From contig NZ_BJLR01000022.1 in the NCBI RefSeq assembly GCF_006538745.1, forward strand, positions 62,001-126,000: DNA of 64,000 nucleotides, given 5' to 3'. Below are positions 17,102 through 26,531 of this stretch, one piece after another. This stretch comes from Cellulomonas cellasea. GTDB taxonomy: Bacteria; Actinomycetota; Actinomycetes; Actinomycetales; Cellulomonadaceae. The position numbers and the translations under genes were made by a program. Below the pieces are notes generated by a model. That model did no database searches, was not told where the DNA came from, and saw nothing but the letters and a program-made list of their open reading frames with translations. The number at the start of each line of letters is the position of its first letter. The stretch's first letter is position 1.

Positions 17102-17466
17102 TGGAGGTGGCGGGAATCGAACCCGCGTCCGATGACGAAAAACCAGGACTTCTCCGGGCGCAGCTTGCTGCGCTTTTTCTCAGCCCTCGCGATCTAGCAA
17201 GCATGTCGCGAGCGGGCTCAGTCGTCTAAGAGTCCCCCCAGCACCGACGACGAATGCTGGGAGCAGTGGCTCTCTAGATGACGCCAGCTACCGAGTCGAG
17301 AGCACTCTCGGGCTGACGGACTTCGTAACTAGCTCAGGCGGCGAGTTCGAAGTCGGTGCGCGATGTATTGGCACCTATGGGTTTGCACGGATCGTTTACG
17401 AGATAACCGTGCGTCCTCGGCCCGCTTCTCCTGGCTCGACGATCACCGTCGAAACCGATCACCCCC
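17102..17466 (-). ncRNA. ssrA: transfer-messenger RNA (tmRNA)
   Basis: A one-piece tmRNA of about 365 nt. The 5' end GGGGGUG (17460-17466) pairs with CACCUCC (17103-17109) as the acceptor stem, followed by discriminator A at 17102. CCA is not encoded. The T-arm GCGGG-UUCGAUU-CCCGC is intact and the 5' domain carries the GGUUUCGAC tRNA-like core. The tag reading frame, read on the minus strand from 17372 to stop UGA 17336-17334, encodes ANTSRTDFELAA with resume codon GCC. The tag rescues stalled ribosomes together with SmpB, encoded 13 kb away at 30189. A GATAAC -10 box lies 7 nt upstream of the 5' end. Confidence 0.95.
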
Positions 17467-17709
17467 GTGTTGAGTTATCAACTGCCCGCCCTCCCCCGGA
17501 GGGGCCGGCGTGCGTCGCTCATCGTACGTCACAACACGCGGACCCGTCCCGTTCATTCCCGTTGACCTGCGTCGACGACGCGAGCGGAGTCGCCAGTCGG
17601 ACGAGCGTCCACCATGTGACCCTCCGCCGGGTCCCGCCGCGCGCGGTCGGCCCGCAGGCGGCACCATACGCACAGACATTCCGGACCCGACCCCGACGAG
17701 GTGGACCTG
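17467..17709. other. divergent intergenic region between ssrA and the DUF6328-like gene
   Basis: 243 bp. It holds the ssrA promoter, a CCCCCGGAGGGG-type palindromic word near 17494, and further right the ribosome binding site GAGG (17698-17701) of the membrane protein gene. Short open frames here lack ribosome binding sites and family resemblance. Confidence 0.5.
17474..17479 (-). promoter_or_regulatory. -10 box of ssrA
   Basis: GATAAC on the minus strand, 7 nt before the mapped tmRNA 5' end. There is no consensus -35 at 17 bp spacing. Confidence 0.5.
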
Positions 17710-18237
17710 GTGACCCAGCACGAGCTCGAGCTGCACAACGACCGTCGCGAGACCCGCACCGAGCGGATGGACCGCAACTGGAACGAGCTGCTCCAGGAGC
17801 TGCGGGTGACGCAGACGGGCGTGCAGATCCTCACGGGCTTCCTGCTCACCGTGCCGTTCCAGCAGCGGTTCGGGGACCTCGACGAGTTCCAGCGCGCGGT
17901 CTACCTCGTGCTCGTGGCGCTCGCGCTCGTCACGACCGGACTCATCACGGCTCCCGTCAGCCTGCACCGGATCCTGTTCCGCAAGGGCCTCAAGCCGGAG
18001 CTCGTCGAGTGGGGCGACCGGCTCGCCCGCGCCGGGCTGGCGTTCCTCGCGCTCGTGCTGACCGGCGCGGCGCTCCTGCTGTTCGACTTCGTCGTGGACC
18101 GCACGGCGGGGTACGTCGCGGGCGGCGCGACGCTCGTGTTCCTCGGCGTGATCTGGCTCGTCGTCCCGCTGCTCGAGGCGCGCAAGGCGCAGGGGTCGGA
18201 CGACCCTGACGAGCGCGGTGCGGGCATCGACGACTGA
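17710..18237 (+). CDS. DUF6328-like four-helix membrane protein
   Basis: A 175-aa protein with a charged N-terminal helix (TQHELELHNDRRETRTERMDR) followed by LLQELRVTQTGVQILTGFLLTVPF and four membrane segments. The RVTQTGVQILTGFLL block is the signature of a widespread actinobacterial membrane family annotated as DUF6328, with no known function. GTG 17710 is preferred over GTG 17701 because GAGG at 17698-17701 then has 8-nt spacing. The C-terminus is acidic and cytoplasmic. Confidence 0.78.
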   Translation: MTQHELELHNDRRETRTERMDRNWNELLQELRVTQTGVQILTGFLLTVPFQQRFGDLDEFQRAVYLVLVALALVTTGLITAPVSLHRILFRKGLKPELVEWGDRLARAGLAFLALVLTGAALLLFDFVVDRTAGYVAGGATLVFLGVIWLVVPLLEARKAQGSDDPDERGAGIDD

Positions 18238-18301
18238 CGCGCCCCGCACGGGGAGCGACGACCCCGGCGCGACAGCCGAGGGGCGCTCCGCACCGACGAC
18301 G

Positions 18302-19009
18302 TCACCGCGGCACGCGGCGCGCGAGCTCCTCGACGAGCAGCGGCACGAGCTCCGGGTCGCTCAGCACCCGGAAGTGCCCGGGCGTCGCGAGCTGCACGTT
18401 GTGCGCGCCGACGAGCTCGCTGCCGCCGGGGATGTGCGGGTCGAACCGGGTGTAGACGCTCGTGATGCGGTGGTTCGGGACCTGCTGCGCCTGCAGCGCG
18501 GTCAGCACCTCGTCGGTCGGCAGGAACGTCCGGACGCTGCGCAGCGGGATCCAGCGCGCGTACGGCGAGCCGGCGAACGGGGTGTTGATCGCGACCATCC
18601 CGGCGACGCGGTCCCCCACGTCGGGGCGGCCCATGACGGTCTTGCCGATGAGCCCGCCCTTGCTGTGCGCCACGATCACGACGTCACGGAGGTCCTCGGC
18701 GAGGATCTGCTCGGCGACCAGGTCCGCGGCGGCCGGGATCGCGCCGGCGTTGAAGCCGAGCTGGTCGACGACGTGCACCGCGTGGCCGCGGTCGTGCAGC
18801 GCGCGGGCGAGCGGGTGCATGAACTTCCACGTCTCGTACACGCCCGGCAGCAGGAGCACGTCCGGCTCGACGCGCGGCTCCGGGTGCAGCCAGTCGTCGG
18901 CGCTCGCGCGGCGCACGAGCCCGGCAACTTGCCACCACGACACGTAGGCGTAGTCGGCGGCCCACCATGCGCCCTTGCGGAGGACGCCCAGCACCGACGA
19001 CGGGCTCAC
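18302..19009 (-). CDS. lipase-like alpha/beta hydrolase
   Basis: A 235-aa alpha/beta hydrolase. PDVLLLPGVYETWKFMHPLARAL is the oxyanion-hole strand, VVIVAHSKGGLIGK is the nucleophile elbow (AHSKGG, Ser nucleophile) and PGHFRVL holds the catalytic His. The pattern resembles triacylglycerol-lipase or acetyltransferase-type hydrolases (PGAP1/LipA-like). It is the last gene of a four-gene unit. GTG 19009 overlaps the stop of the preceding hydrolase (GTGA at 19006-19009). The N-terminal Trp-rich stretch is not a signal peptide. Substrate unknown. Confidence 0.8.
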   Translation of the reverse strand: MSPSSVLGVLRKGAWWAADYAYVSWWQVAGLVRRASADDWLHPEPRVEPDVLLLPGVYETWKFMHPLARALHDRGHAVHVVDQLGFNAGAIPAAADLVAEQILAEDLRDVVIVAHSKGGLIGKTVMGRPDVGDRVAGMVAINTPFAGSPYARWIPLRSVRTFLPTDEVLTALQAQQVPNHRITSVYTRFDPHIPGGSELVGAHNVQLATPGHFRVLSDPELVPLLVEELARRVPR

Positions 19010-19881
19010 GGTGCCTCCCCCGTGCACAGCTCGGCGACCGCCTCGGGGTGCGTGTACATCGCGACGTGCCCGGCGCCGGCGATCTCCGCACTGCGCCCGC
19101 GTGGGGCGGCCGCCGCCAGCTCGTCCTGCCAGCGCCGCGTGCAGATCGGGTCCTTCTCGCCGCGCACGAACAGCAGCTCGTCGGTCACCTGCGCGGCGGC
19201 GTCCTCGGTCGCGTAGCCGAGCATCGGCCGGAGCATCGCCGTGTACCAGCGGGGGCCCGCACGCAGGTAGTCGGAGGTGATGATCGCGTTCGCCCGCACC
19301 GGCTCGTGCAGGCCGTCGCGCGCGAGCCGCAGCGCCTGGCGCACGGGGTTGCGCGCGGCGCTGTCGATCACGGTGCCGATGCACACGCCGCGCCCGGCGG
19401 CACCGGGCGCCTGCCGCATGGCCTCGACGACCACCTGGGCGCCCATCGAGTGCCCGACGAGCACGGGCCGGTCCAGGTCCGCGGCGCGCAGGTAGTCGCG
19501 CAGGGTCACGGCCATGCTCTCGACCGACGGGCGCTGGTTGAGCCGGGGCGAACGACCGAACCCGGGCAGATCGGGGATCAGCACGCGGTGCTCGCCCCCC
19601 AGGAGGTCGGCGAGCGGTGCGAAGTACCGGCCGGAGACACCGATCCCGTGCACGAGCACGAGGGTCGGGCCGGGGGCGTCCGGGTCCCCGAGCTCGGTCG
19701 CGACGACCTCGGCCGCGCCCCCGAGCGTGACCGTCGTCCGGCGGGGGGTGGTCGACACCCGCGGGGCCCCGCGGTGCAGCGCGCGTGCGTCATCACCGGC
19801 GAGCAGCGCGTCCGCACGCTCGAGGGCGTCGGTGCCGGTGGAGTCGACCGGCTCGTCCGCGGCCGTCCGCAGGCCCGTCAC
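19006..19881 (-). CDS. alpha/beta hydrolase
   Basis: A 291-aa alpha/beta hydrolase with a 60-residue charged N-terminal extension. LVLVHGIGVSGRYF forms the oxyanion loop, DLPGFGRSPR follows, VLVGHSMGAQVVVE holds nucleophile Ser, and IAGAGHVAMYTHPEAV supplies the catalytic His. FVRGEKDPIC likely carries the acid Asp. Its GTG start overlaps the recQ stop by 4 bp and its own stop overlaps the next hydrolase start. The joint placement with a lipase-like paralog suggests related substrates, which are unknown. Confidence 0.85.
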   Translation of the reverse strand: MTGLRTAADEPVDSTGTDALERADALLAGDDARALHRGAPRVSTTPRRTTVTLGGAAEVVATELGDPDAPGPTLVLVHGIGVSGRYFAPLADLLGGEHRVLIPDLPGFGRSPRLNQRPSVESMAVTLRDYLRAADLDRPVLVGHSMGAQVVVEAMRQAPGAAGRGVCIGTVIDSAARNPVRQALRLARDGLHEPVRANAIITSDYLRAGPRWYTAMLRPMLGYATEDAAAQVTDELLFVRGEKDPICTRRWQDELAAAAPRGRSAEIAGAGHVAMYTHPEAVAELCTGEAP

Positions 19882-21623
19882 GCGGCTCCCGCCTCGGCGA
19901 CGGGCGGCTCGGACATCGCGTCACCCACGACGGCGGCACCGGACGGCCCGGGCACGACCGTGAGGATCCCCGAGTCGAGCGCGATCGTGGTGTCGAGCGT
20001 GACGTACCCGCGCTCGTCGAAGAGCACGGTCACGCGCTCGGCCTCCACGACCGACACGACGCCGGTCCCGAACTCGGTGTGCTCGACGTGCTCCCCCGTG
20101 CGCAGCCGGGACTCGGCGACGTCGAGCGACGTGCCCTGCTCGCAGTTGTCGCACCGGCCGCACTGCTCGGGGTGCGCCTCGCCGAGCAGCTCGAGGAGCA
20201 GGCGACGCCGGCAGTCGGTCGCGTCCGCGTAGGTGCGGACGAGCTCGACGCGCGTGGTGTCGATCTCCTGGAGCCGCTCGCGCCGCTCGGTCACGGCCTT
20301 GAGCGCCCTGGCCGGGGTGAGGTCGCCCGCACGCAGCAGGTCGCCGTCCGGGTGGACGGCCTCGACTCCGAGCAGCGCCCCGAGCACGCGCGAGAGCGTC
20401 CGGCTGGTGAGCCCGGTCCGCTCGACGAGCTCGTCGCGCGTGGCCGGCTCCTTCGCGAGCTCGCGCAGCACCTTGCGGACCGTCTCGGGCTTCGGACCGC
20501 CGCCCGAGCGCAGGTAGTGGTTGAGCCCGAAGTCGTCGGGCCGTGTGAACAGCACCGCGGTCGCGGGCTCCTCGTCGCGCCCCGCGCGCCCGACCTCCTG
20601 GTAGTACGCGTCGAGCGACGGCGACGGGCCCGCGTGCACGACGAAGCGCACGTCGAGCCGGTCGACGCCCATCCCGAACGCGCTGGTCGCGACGACGAGG
20701 TCGGCGTCGCCGCGCAGGAACGCGTCCTGGGCGGCGGAGCGGTCGGCCGCCCGGAGCCCCGCGTGGTAGACCAGCGCGGGCCTGCCGGCGTCCGCGAGGG
20801 CGGCCGCGAGCGCCTCGACGTGCGTGCGGGTCCGCCCGTAGACGATGCCCGAACCCTCCTGCTCGAGCACCCAGGCGACGACCCGCTGGTCGCGCTCGGG
20901 CTCGGTCGCGGCGTGGTGCGCGCCGAGCCAGATGTTGGGCCGGTCGGCGTCGTGCACGAGCACGCGCGGCTCGTGCATCGCGAGGCGCTCGACGATCTCG
21001 TCGCGCACGTGCGGCGACGCGGTCGCGGTCATCGCGAGGACCCGCGGGCGACCGAGGCGCTCGACGGCCGCGCCGATCTGCAGGTAGTCGGGTCGGAAGT
21101 CGTGACCCCACTCCGCGACGCAGTGCGCCTCGTCGACGACCACGAGCCCGACGTCGGCGGTCACGAGCTGGTCGATCACCGCCGAGCGGACCAGCTGCTC
21201 GGGGGCGAGCAGCAGCACGTCGAGCTCGCCCGCGGCGGCGAGCTCGAGCGCCTGGCGCTGCTGGCGCGCGGTGCGGGCGGAGCTCACGGCCTCGGCGCGC
21301 AGCCCGGCCTCGCGCAGCGCGGTGACCTGGTCGCGCTGCAGGGCGAGGAGCGGGGAGACGACGACGGTGAGCCGGCCGGTGAGGAGCGTCGAGATCGCGT
21401 AGACCGCGGTCTTGCCGGCGCCGGACCGGGCGACGAGCAGGGTGTCGCGCTCGCGCAGCCCGTCGAGCGCGTCGCGCTGGGACTCCCGCAGCCGCGCGTC
21501 CGCGCCGAGCACCCGCTGCACCGCCGCGTCGAGCTGCGCGGACGGCGTGGGCAGCGGCGTGACGGCGGCGTGGGTGTCGTCCGTCGCGTCGTCGCGGGTG
21601 CTGGCCCCGGTATGCCCGCTCAT
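19878..21623 (-). CDS. recQ: RecQ family ATP-dependent DNA helicase
   Basis: A 581-aa superfamily 2 helicase, 3'-5' on DNA. Motif 0/I region: SQRDAL, then ARSGAGKTAVY (Walker A). DEAHCVAEWGHDFRPDY is the DEAH box plus aromatic-rich loop, MTATAS is motif III, YHAGL and ATSAFGMGVDRLDV lead to the arginine finger motif YYQEVGRAGRD (VI). A RecQ zinc-binding domain follows, with CRRRLLLELLGE and CGRCDNC. No HRDC domain is present. The last about 80 residues (LRTGEHVEHTEFGTGVVSVVE) form a small beta-rich CarD-like/Tudor-like tail found on actinobacterial RecQs. Start ATG 21623 overlaps the aldehyde dehydrogenase stop. Confidence 0.93.
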   Translation of the reverse strand: MSGHTGASTRDDATDDTHAAVTPLPTPSAQLDAAVQRVLGADARLRESQRDALDGLRERDTLLVARSGAGKTAVYAISTLLTGRLTVVVSPLLALQRDQVTALREAGLRAEAVSSARTARQQRQALELAAAGELDVLLLAPEQLVRSAVIDQLVTADVGLVVVDEAHCVAEWGHDFRPDYLQIGAAVERLGRPRVLAMTATASPHVRDEIVERLAMHEPRVLVHDADRPNIWLGAHHAATEPERDQRVVAWVLEQEGSGIVYGRTRTHVEALAAALADAGRPALVYHAGLRAADRSAAQDAFLRGDADLVVATSAFGMGVDRLDVRFVVHAGPSPSLDAYYQEVGRAGRDEEPATAVLFTRPDDFGLNHYLRSGGGPKPETVRKVLRELAKEPATRDELVERTGLTSRTLSRVLGALLGVEAVHPDGDLLRAGDLTPARALKAVTERRERLQEIDTTRVELVRTYADATDCRRRLLLELLGEAHPEQCGRCDNCEQGTSLDVAESRLRTGEHVEHTEFGTGVVSVVEAERVTVLFDERGYVTLDTTIALDSGILTVVPGPSGAAVVGDAMSEPPVAEAGAA

Positions 21624-23110
21624 GCGACGACCGCGGGCTCGAGGTGCACGGCCTTGAGCACGGTCATCGCCGCGAGCAGGTCGGGCCCGTACCCGGCGCC
21701 GGCCCCGCTGTCGCGGCGCGGGTCGGCCGAGCCGCCGGGTGCGCCCCCGAAGACCGCGTTGATCTTGACCGTGCCGACCTCGAGCTCCTCGGCGGCGAGC
21801 AGCGCGTGGTCGAGGCGCGGCGTCAGGACCGTCGCCGCGAGCCCGTACCGGCCCTCGTTGGCCAGCGCGAGACCCGTGTCGAAGTCGGGCACCCGGGTGA
21901 TCGCCGCGACCGGGCCGAACGTCTCCTCGGTCATGACGTCCATGTCCACGGTGCACCCCTCGAGCACGGTCGGCGGGTAGAACGCGCCCGGCCCGTCGAG
22001 CCGCAGGCCGCCGGTGCGCAGCTCCGCCCCCGAGCGGACCGCCGCGTCGACGTGCGCCTCGACGACCGCGAGCTGCTGGGCGTCGACGAGCGGGCCCAGG
22101 TCGGTGGCGTCGTCGTCGGGCGCCCCGACCTTCATGCCCTCGGCGATCGCGACGAGCTCGGTGACGACGGCGTCCGCGACGTCCTCGTGCAGGTAGACGC
22201 GCTCGACCGAGGTGCAGAGCTGGCCCGTGTTGACGAACGCGCCGATGCTGATCTGCTGCGCGGCCCACGCCGGGTCGACGCCTGCGTCGACCACGATCGG
22301 GTCCTTGCCGCCGTTCTCCCGCAGGACGCGTGCGCCCCGCGCCCCCGCGACGGCCGCGATGCGGCGCCCGGTCGCGGAGCTGCCGACCTGCGCGACGAGG
22401 GCGACGCGCGGGTCGGCGACGATCGCCTGCCCGGTCTCCCCGTCGCCGTTGACGACGTTGAGCACGCCCGCGGGCAGGGCCTCGGCGATGGTGCGGCCGA
22501 GCTCCCACCCGGGCAGCGCGCTGCGCTCGGACGGCTTGTGGACGACCGTGTTGCCGGTCACGAGCGCCGCCGCGATGAGCCCGGCGGCGGCAGGGTACGG
22601 GTCGTTCCAGGGCGTGATGACCGCGACGACGCCGTGGGGCTCGCGGCGCACGACATCGACCGCGGTGGTCGATCCGGCCAGCGTGCGCCCCGTCGCGCCG
22701 AGGCCCGTCGTGGCGGCCTCCTCGAGGATCTCGGCAGCGACGAGCGCCGAGCCCGTCGACTGGCCGAGCAGGCGCCCGGTGCTCGCGGTCAGCGCCGCGC
22801 CGAGCTCGTCCGCAGCCGCGCGGACCGCCGCGGCGGCCGTTCGCAGCGCGGCGGCACGGTCCCCCGGCGACGTCCGGCGCCACGCCGTGCGGGCGCGGTC
22901 CGCGGCGGCCACGGCGGCGTCGACCTCGTCGGGCGTCGCGGGCACGAGCACGAGGCTCGGCTCGCCCGTCACCGGGCTCACCCGCCCGACCTCACGCTCC
23001 CCCGTGCCCGTCACGTGCTCGCCGTCGACGTAGTGGGTGGCGAGGCGCGGGGTCGACGACCCGGCGGCGGTCGTGGCGTCGGCGGCGGGTGCGGGCGAGG
23101 TCAGGGTCAC
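21620..23110 (-). CDS. aldehyde dehydrogenase family protein
   Basis: A 496-aa NAD(P)-dependent aldehyde dehydrogenase. ITPWNDPYP and the KPSE motif bind the cofactor, LRENGGKDP holds the general-base Glu, GQLCTS the nucleophilic Cys, and EETFGPVA the second Glu. It oxidises an aldehyde to the acid. The closest look-alikes are succinate-semialdehyde or benzaldehyde-type enzymes, but the substrate is not readable. GTG 23110 has GGAG 6 nt upstream and is preferred to the in-frame start at 23215, which would add 35 residues absent from the family. First gene of a coupled operon with recQ and two hydrolases. Confidence 0.88.
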   Translation of the reverse strand: MTLTSPAPAADATTAAGSSTPRLATHYVDGEHVTGTGEREVGRVSPVTGEPSLVLVPATPDEVDAAVAAADRARTAWRRTSPGDRAAALRTAAAAVRAAADELGAALTASTGRLLGQSTGSALVAAEILEEAATTGLGATGRTLAGSTTAVDVVRREPHGVVAVITPWNDPYPAAAGLIAAALVTGNTVVHKPSERSALPGWELGRTIAEALPAGVLNVVNGDGETGQAIVADPRVALVAQVGSSATGRRIAAVAGARGARVLRENGGKDPIVVDAGVDPAWAAQQISIGAFVNTGQLCTSVERVYLHEDVADAVVTELVAIAEGMKVGAPDDDATDLGPLVDAQQLAVVEAHVDAAVRSGAELRTGGLRLDGPGAFYPPTVLEGCTVDMDVMTEETFGPVAAITRVPDFDTGLALANEGRYGLAATVLTPRLDHALLAAEELEVGTVKINAVFGGAPGGSADPRRDSGAGAGYGPDLLAAMTVLKAVHLEPAVVA

Positions 23111-23248
23111 GGAGGGCTCCGATCGGGCTCGGTGGGCGCGGACCCGGCTCGTGTCCCGACCGGTCCGTGCGGTGCTGCTCGCACGAGCGTCGCCGAGACG
23201 GCCCTGCTCCGCCACCGGTGCGACCCGGACGGGCGGCGCCGCGGTCCG

Positions 23249-24304
23249 TCAGCCCGCGGCGAGCACGTCCGCGAGCGCGAACCGCACCGGCTCCTCGAGC
23301 TGGGAGTACGTGCACGACGCCGGGTCGCGGTCGGTGCGCCAGCGCCGGAACTGCGTCGTGTGCCGGAACCGGTCGCCCTCGAGGTGGTCGTACGCGACCT
23401 CGACCACCCGCTCGGGCCGCAGCGGCACGAACGACAGGTCCTTGCCGCTGTTCCACCGGCTCGTCTCGCCCTTGCGCGGGGTGCGCCCGGTCGGCTCGCC
23501 GCCCCACGGGTGCGTCGCGAGGTCCGTCACGAGCGGCGCGAGCTCGGTCACGAGCTCCCGGCGGCGCGCCATGGTGAACGACGCCGCGACCCCGACGGAC
23601 GCCAGGACGCCGTCGGGCCGGTAGAGCCCGAGCAGCAGCGACCCGAGCGCGTCGTCGCCCGACGTGTGCGGGCGGTACCCGGCGACGACGCAGTCGGCGG
23701 TGCGCTCGTGCTTGATCTTCTGCATGACGCGCTTGCCCGGCTCGTAGACGGTGTCCGGACCCTTCGCGACGACGCCGTCGAGCCCCGCGCCCTCGAACTG
23801 CTGGAACCAGTCCTGCGCGACGGCGGCGTCGTCGGTCGACGGCGTGACGTACACCGGCCCGCTCCCGCGCACGAGCCCCTCGAGGACCCGGCGCCGCTCG
23901 ACGTACGGGCGGCTGGTCAGGTCGTCGTCACCCAGCGCGAGCACGTCGAAGAGCACCAGCATCGCGGGCGTCTCCTTCGCGAGGAGCTGCACCCGCGACG
24001 CGGCGGGGTGCACGCGCTGCTGGAGCGCGTCCCAGTCGAGCCCGCCGGTCGTCGCGGACGGCACGACGATCTCGCCGTCGACCACGCACCGCTCCGGCAG
24101 GTGATCGAGCGCGTACTGCACGACCTCGGGGAAGTACCGCTGCATCGGCTTGGTGTTGCGGCTGCCGATCTCGACCTCGTCGCCGTCGCGGAACACGATC
24201 GCGCGGAAGCCGTCCCACTTGGGCTCGTACCACCGGCCCGCGGGGATCGTCGGCACGGACTTCGCGAGCATCGGGTCCACGGGCGGCATCACGGGCAGGC
24301 GCAT
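23249..24304 (-). CDS. ligC: ATP-dependent DNA ligase, LigC type
   Basis: A 351-aa ligase. EPKWDGFRAI holds the adenylation Lys (K-x-D-G), GSRNTKP motif III-like, VVDGEIVVP motif, LDGVVAKGPDTVY motif IV, and KIKHERTADCVVAGYR motif V. The C-terminal half is the OB-fold (GVAASFTMARRREL...RWNSGKDLSFVPLRPERVVEVAYD). It is a stand-alone LigC, not the multidomain LigD, and matches the mycobacterial LigC architecture involved in backup end joining or repair. ATG 24304 has CACACT 6 nt upstream. It lies upstream of the aldehyde dehydrogenase-recQ unit, so DNA repair functions are neighbours here. Confidence 0.9.
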   Translation of the reverse strand: MRLPVMPPVDPMLAKSVPTIPAGRWYEPKWDGFRAIVFRDGDEVEIGSRNTKPMQRYFPEVVQYALDHLPERCVVDGEIVVPSATTGGLDWDALQQRVHPAASRVQLLAKETPAMLVLFDVLALGDDDLTSRPYVERRRVLEGLVRGSGPVYVTPSTDDAAVAQDWFQQFEGAGLDGVVAKGPDTVYEPGKRVMQKIKHERTADCVVAGYRPHTSGDDALGSLLLGLYRPDGVLASVGVAASFTMARRRELVTELAPLVTDLATHPWGGEPTGRTPRKGETSRWNSGKDLSFVPLRPERVVEVAYDHLEGDRFRHTTQFRRWRTDRDPASCTYSQLEEPVRFALADVLAAG

Positions 24305-24431
24305 GCCGTCAGTGTGGCCCGCGCACCCGGGGGCGGCCAGCGTCGCGGCCGCGGGCCCGGGCCGGACGTCGCGAGCGACCCGGGCGGGCGCGCACCAGCC
24401 GGACGGCGAGCACGGGTCGGACGGCGTCGCC

Positions 24432-24468
24432 CCGCGGCGGGCCGGGTCAGGAACCCGGCCCGCCGCGG
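24432..24468 (-). terminator. intrinsic-type hairpin after the LPMO gene
   Basis: A 16-bp perfect stem (24432-24447 with 24453-24468) and a 5-nt loop, 21 nt after the LPMO stop. There is no U-tract, as is common in actinobacteria. Confidence 0.7.
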
Positions 24469-24488
24469 AGCAGGACGTGCCCGACGCG

Positions 24489-25301
24489 TCAGGCGACCGT
24501 CGTCCGCGCGGTCCGCACCGCCGTCGTCGCGCACGCCCCGAGGTCCTTCCACACGCCCCAGTCGCTCGCGCGCGGCGCCTCGCCCTGCGTCCACCACTGC
24601 GCCTGCCAGGTGCGGCCGGCGTAGGAGACGCGTGCGCCGCCCGTGTAGACCGCCGCGGCGGACCACGGCGTCGCGGCGCAGGTACCGGGGTCGGTCGGCG
24701 TCGGGGTCGGCGTGGGCGTCGGGCTCGTCGGCGTCGGGCTGGGCGTCGGTGTCGGGCTGGGCGTCGTCGTGCCGCCGCCGACCTGCAGGTCGACGCAGCT
24801 GTAGAACGCCATCGCGGTGTTCGAGACGTTCCACCGCGCGAGCACCGTGTGCCGCCCGGTCGGCAGGTCCGTGAGCGTGTGGCTGATCGTCGCGGACGGC
24901 TGCGCACCGCCCTGGTCGAACGTGCGGTGCAGCACGCCGTCGACGAAGTACTCCCACGTGCTCGTGTTGTGCGCGGCGGTGAGCTTCCACTGGAACGTGA
25001 CCGAGCGCCCGACGGACGTCACGGGCCACGGCTTGCTCGCGTCGTCGAGCACGGCGAACTGCGCGTTGCCGCCGCTGCAGCGCATCGAGCCCTTGGGCGC
25101 CTCGACGCTCTGCGGCTCGTACCGCACCTGCCCGCAGTCGAAGGGCGCGGCGCCCGTCCTGCAGTGGTCCTGCCGGCTCGGGGGTGACGTGACCCAGCCG
25201 TGCGCGCCGGCGCTCGTCGCGAGCCCGACGGGGACGGCCAGCGCCCCCACCAGCCCGCCGACGAGGACGGCGCGCACACAACGTTCGCGGAATCGCTTCA
25301 T
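24489..25301 (-). CDS. lytic polysaccharide monooxygenase AA10 with CBM5/12
   Basis: A 270-aa secreted copper enzyme. The signal peptide (residues 1-33) ends AGA, exposing His34 as mature His1. With His111 (in TAAHNTSTWEYF) it forms the histidine brace. The AA10 domain runs to about residue 175 (HGWVTSPPSRQ, ARWNVSNTAMAFYSCVDL with the axial aromatic region). A Pro/Thr linker (about 25 residues) precedes a C-terminal CBM5/12 chitin-binding module (WSAAAVYTGGARVSYAGRTWQAQWWT). The module pairing and short AA10 core favour chitin oxidation. A strong hairpin follows the gene, and an imperfect palindrome overlaps the likely -10 box upstream. Confidence 0.93.
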   Translation of the reverse strand: MKRFRERCVRAVLVGGLVGALAVPVGLATSAGAHGWVTSPPSRQDHCRTGAAPFDCGQVRYEPQSVEAPKGSMRCSGGNAQFAVLDDASKPWPVTSVGRSVTFQWKLTAAHNTSTWEYFVDGVLHRTFDQGGAQPSATISHTLTDLPTGRHTVLARWNVSNTAMAFYSCVDLQVGGGTTTPSPTPTPSPTPTSPTPTPTPTPTDPGTCAATPWSAAAVYTGGARVSYAGRTWQAQWWTQGEAPRASDWGVWKDLGACATTAVRTARTTVA

Positions 25302-25341
25302 CGGGACTCTCGCTCTCTGCTCGGGGGTCGAACCAGGATGA

Positions 25342-26382
<1,041 letters not shown>

Positions 26383-26388
26383 CGCACC

Positions 26389-26422
26389 GCGGGGGCGGCC
26401 CGGGTGACCGGGCCGCCTCCGC
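26389..26422 (+). terminator. terminator hairpin after the perhydrolase-type gene
   Basis: A 15-bp stem (26389-26403 with 26408-26422, one G-U pair) with a 4-nt loop, 7 nt after the stop. No U-tract. Confidence 0.7.
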
Positions 26423-26432
26423 GTCGGCCACC

Positions 26433-26438
26433 TACGAT
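26433..26438 (+). promoter_or_regulatory. -10 box of the leader ORF-ohrR unit
   Basis: TACGAT, 9 nt before the leader ATG at 26448. This places transcription start at or very near that codon. Confidence 0.4.
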
Positions 26439-26447
26439 GGAGACGAC

Positions 26448-26531
26448 ATGACCACCACCCTGCCCTCCGGGGCGATCCCGTCGCGGCTCAGCCGCCTGCG
26501 CGACGTCCCGTCCGGCACGGTGGGGTCGTGA
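26448..26531 (+). CDS. 27-aa leader ORF coupled to the OhrR-like regulator
   Basis: A 27-codon open frame starting ATG 26448 right after a TACGAT -10 box. It ends in a TGA that overlaps the GTG start of the regulator (GTGA at 26528-26531). The peptide begins MTTTLPSGAIPSRLSRL and has no Cys or obvious attenuation codons. The precise overlap suggests a translated leader that couples initiation of the regulator. It could instead be an artefact if the regulator starts at GTG 26558. Confidence 0.4.
   Translation: MTTTLPSGAIPSRLSRLRDVPSGTVGS

Noticed and set aside
17510-17713. Short open frame between ssrA and the DUF6328-like gene
   Set aside because: No ribosome binding site, Arg/Pro-rich composition and overlap with the real gene's ribosome binding site region.
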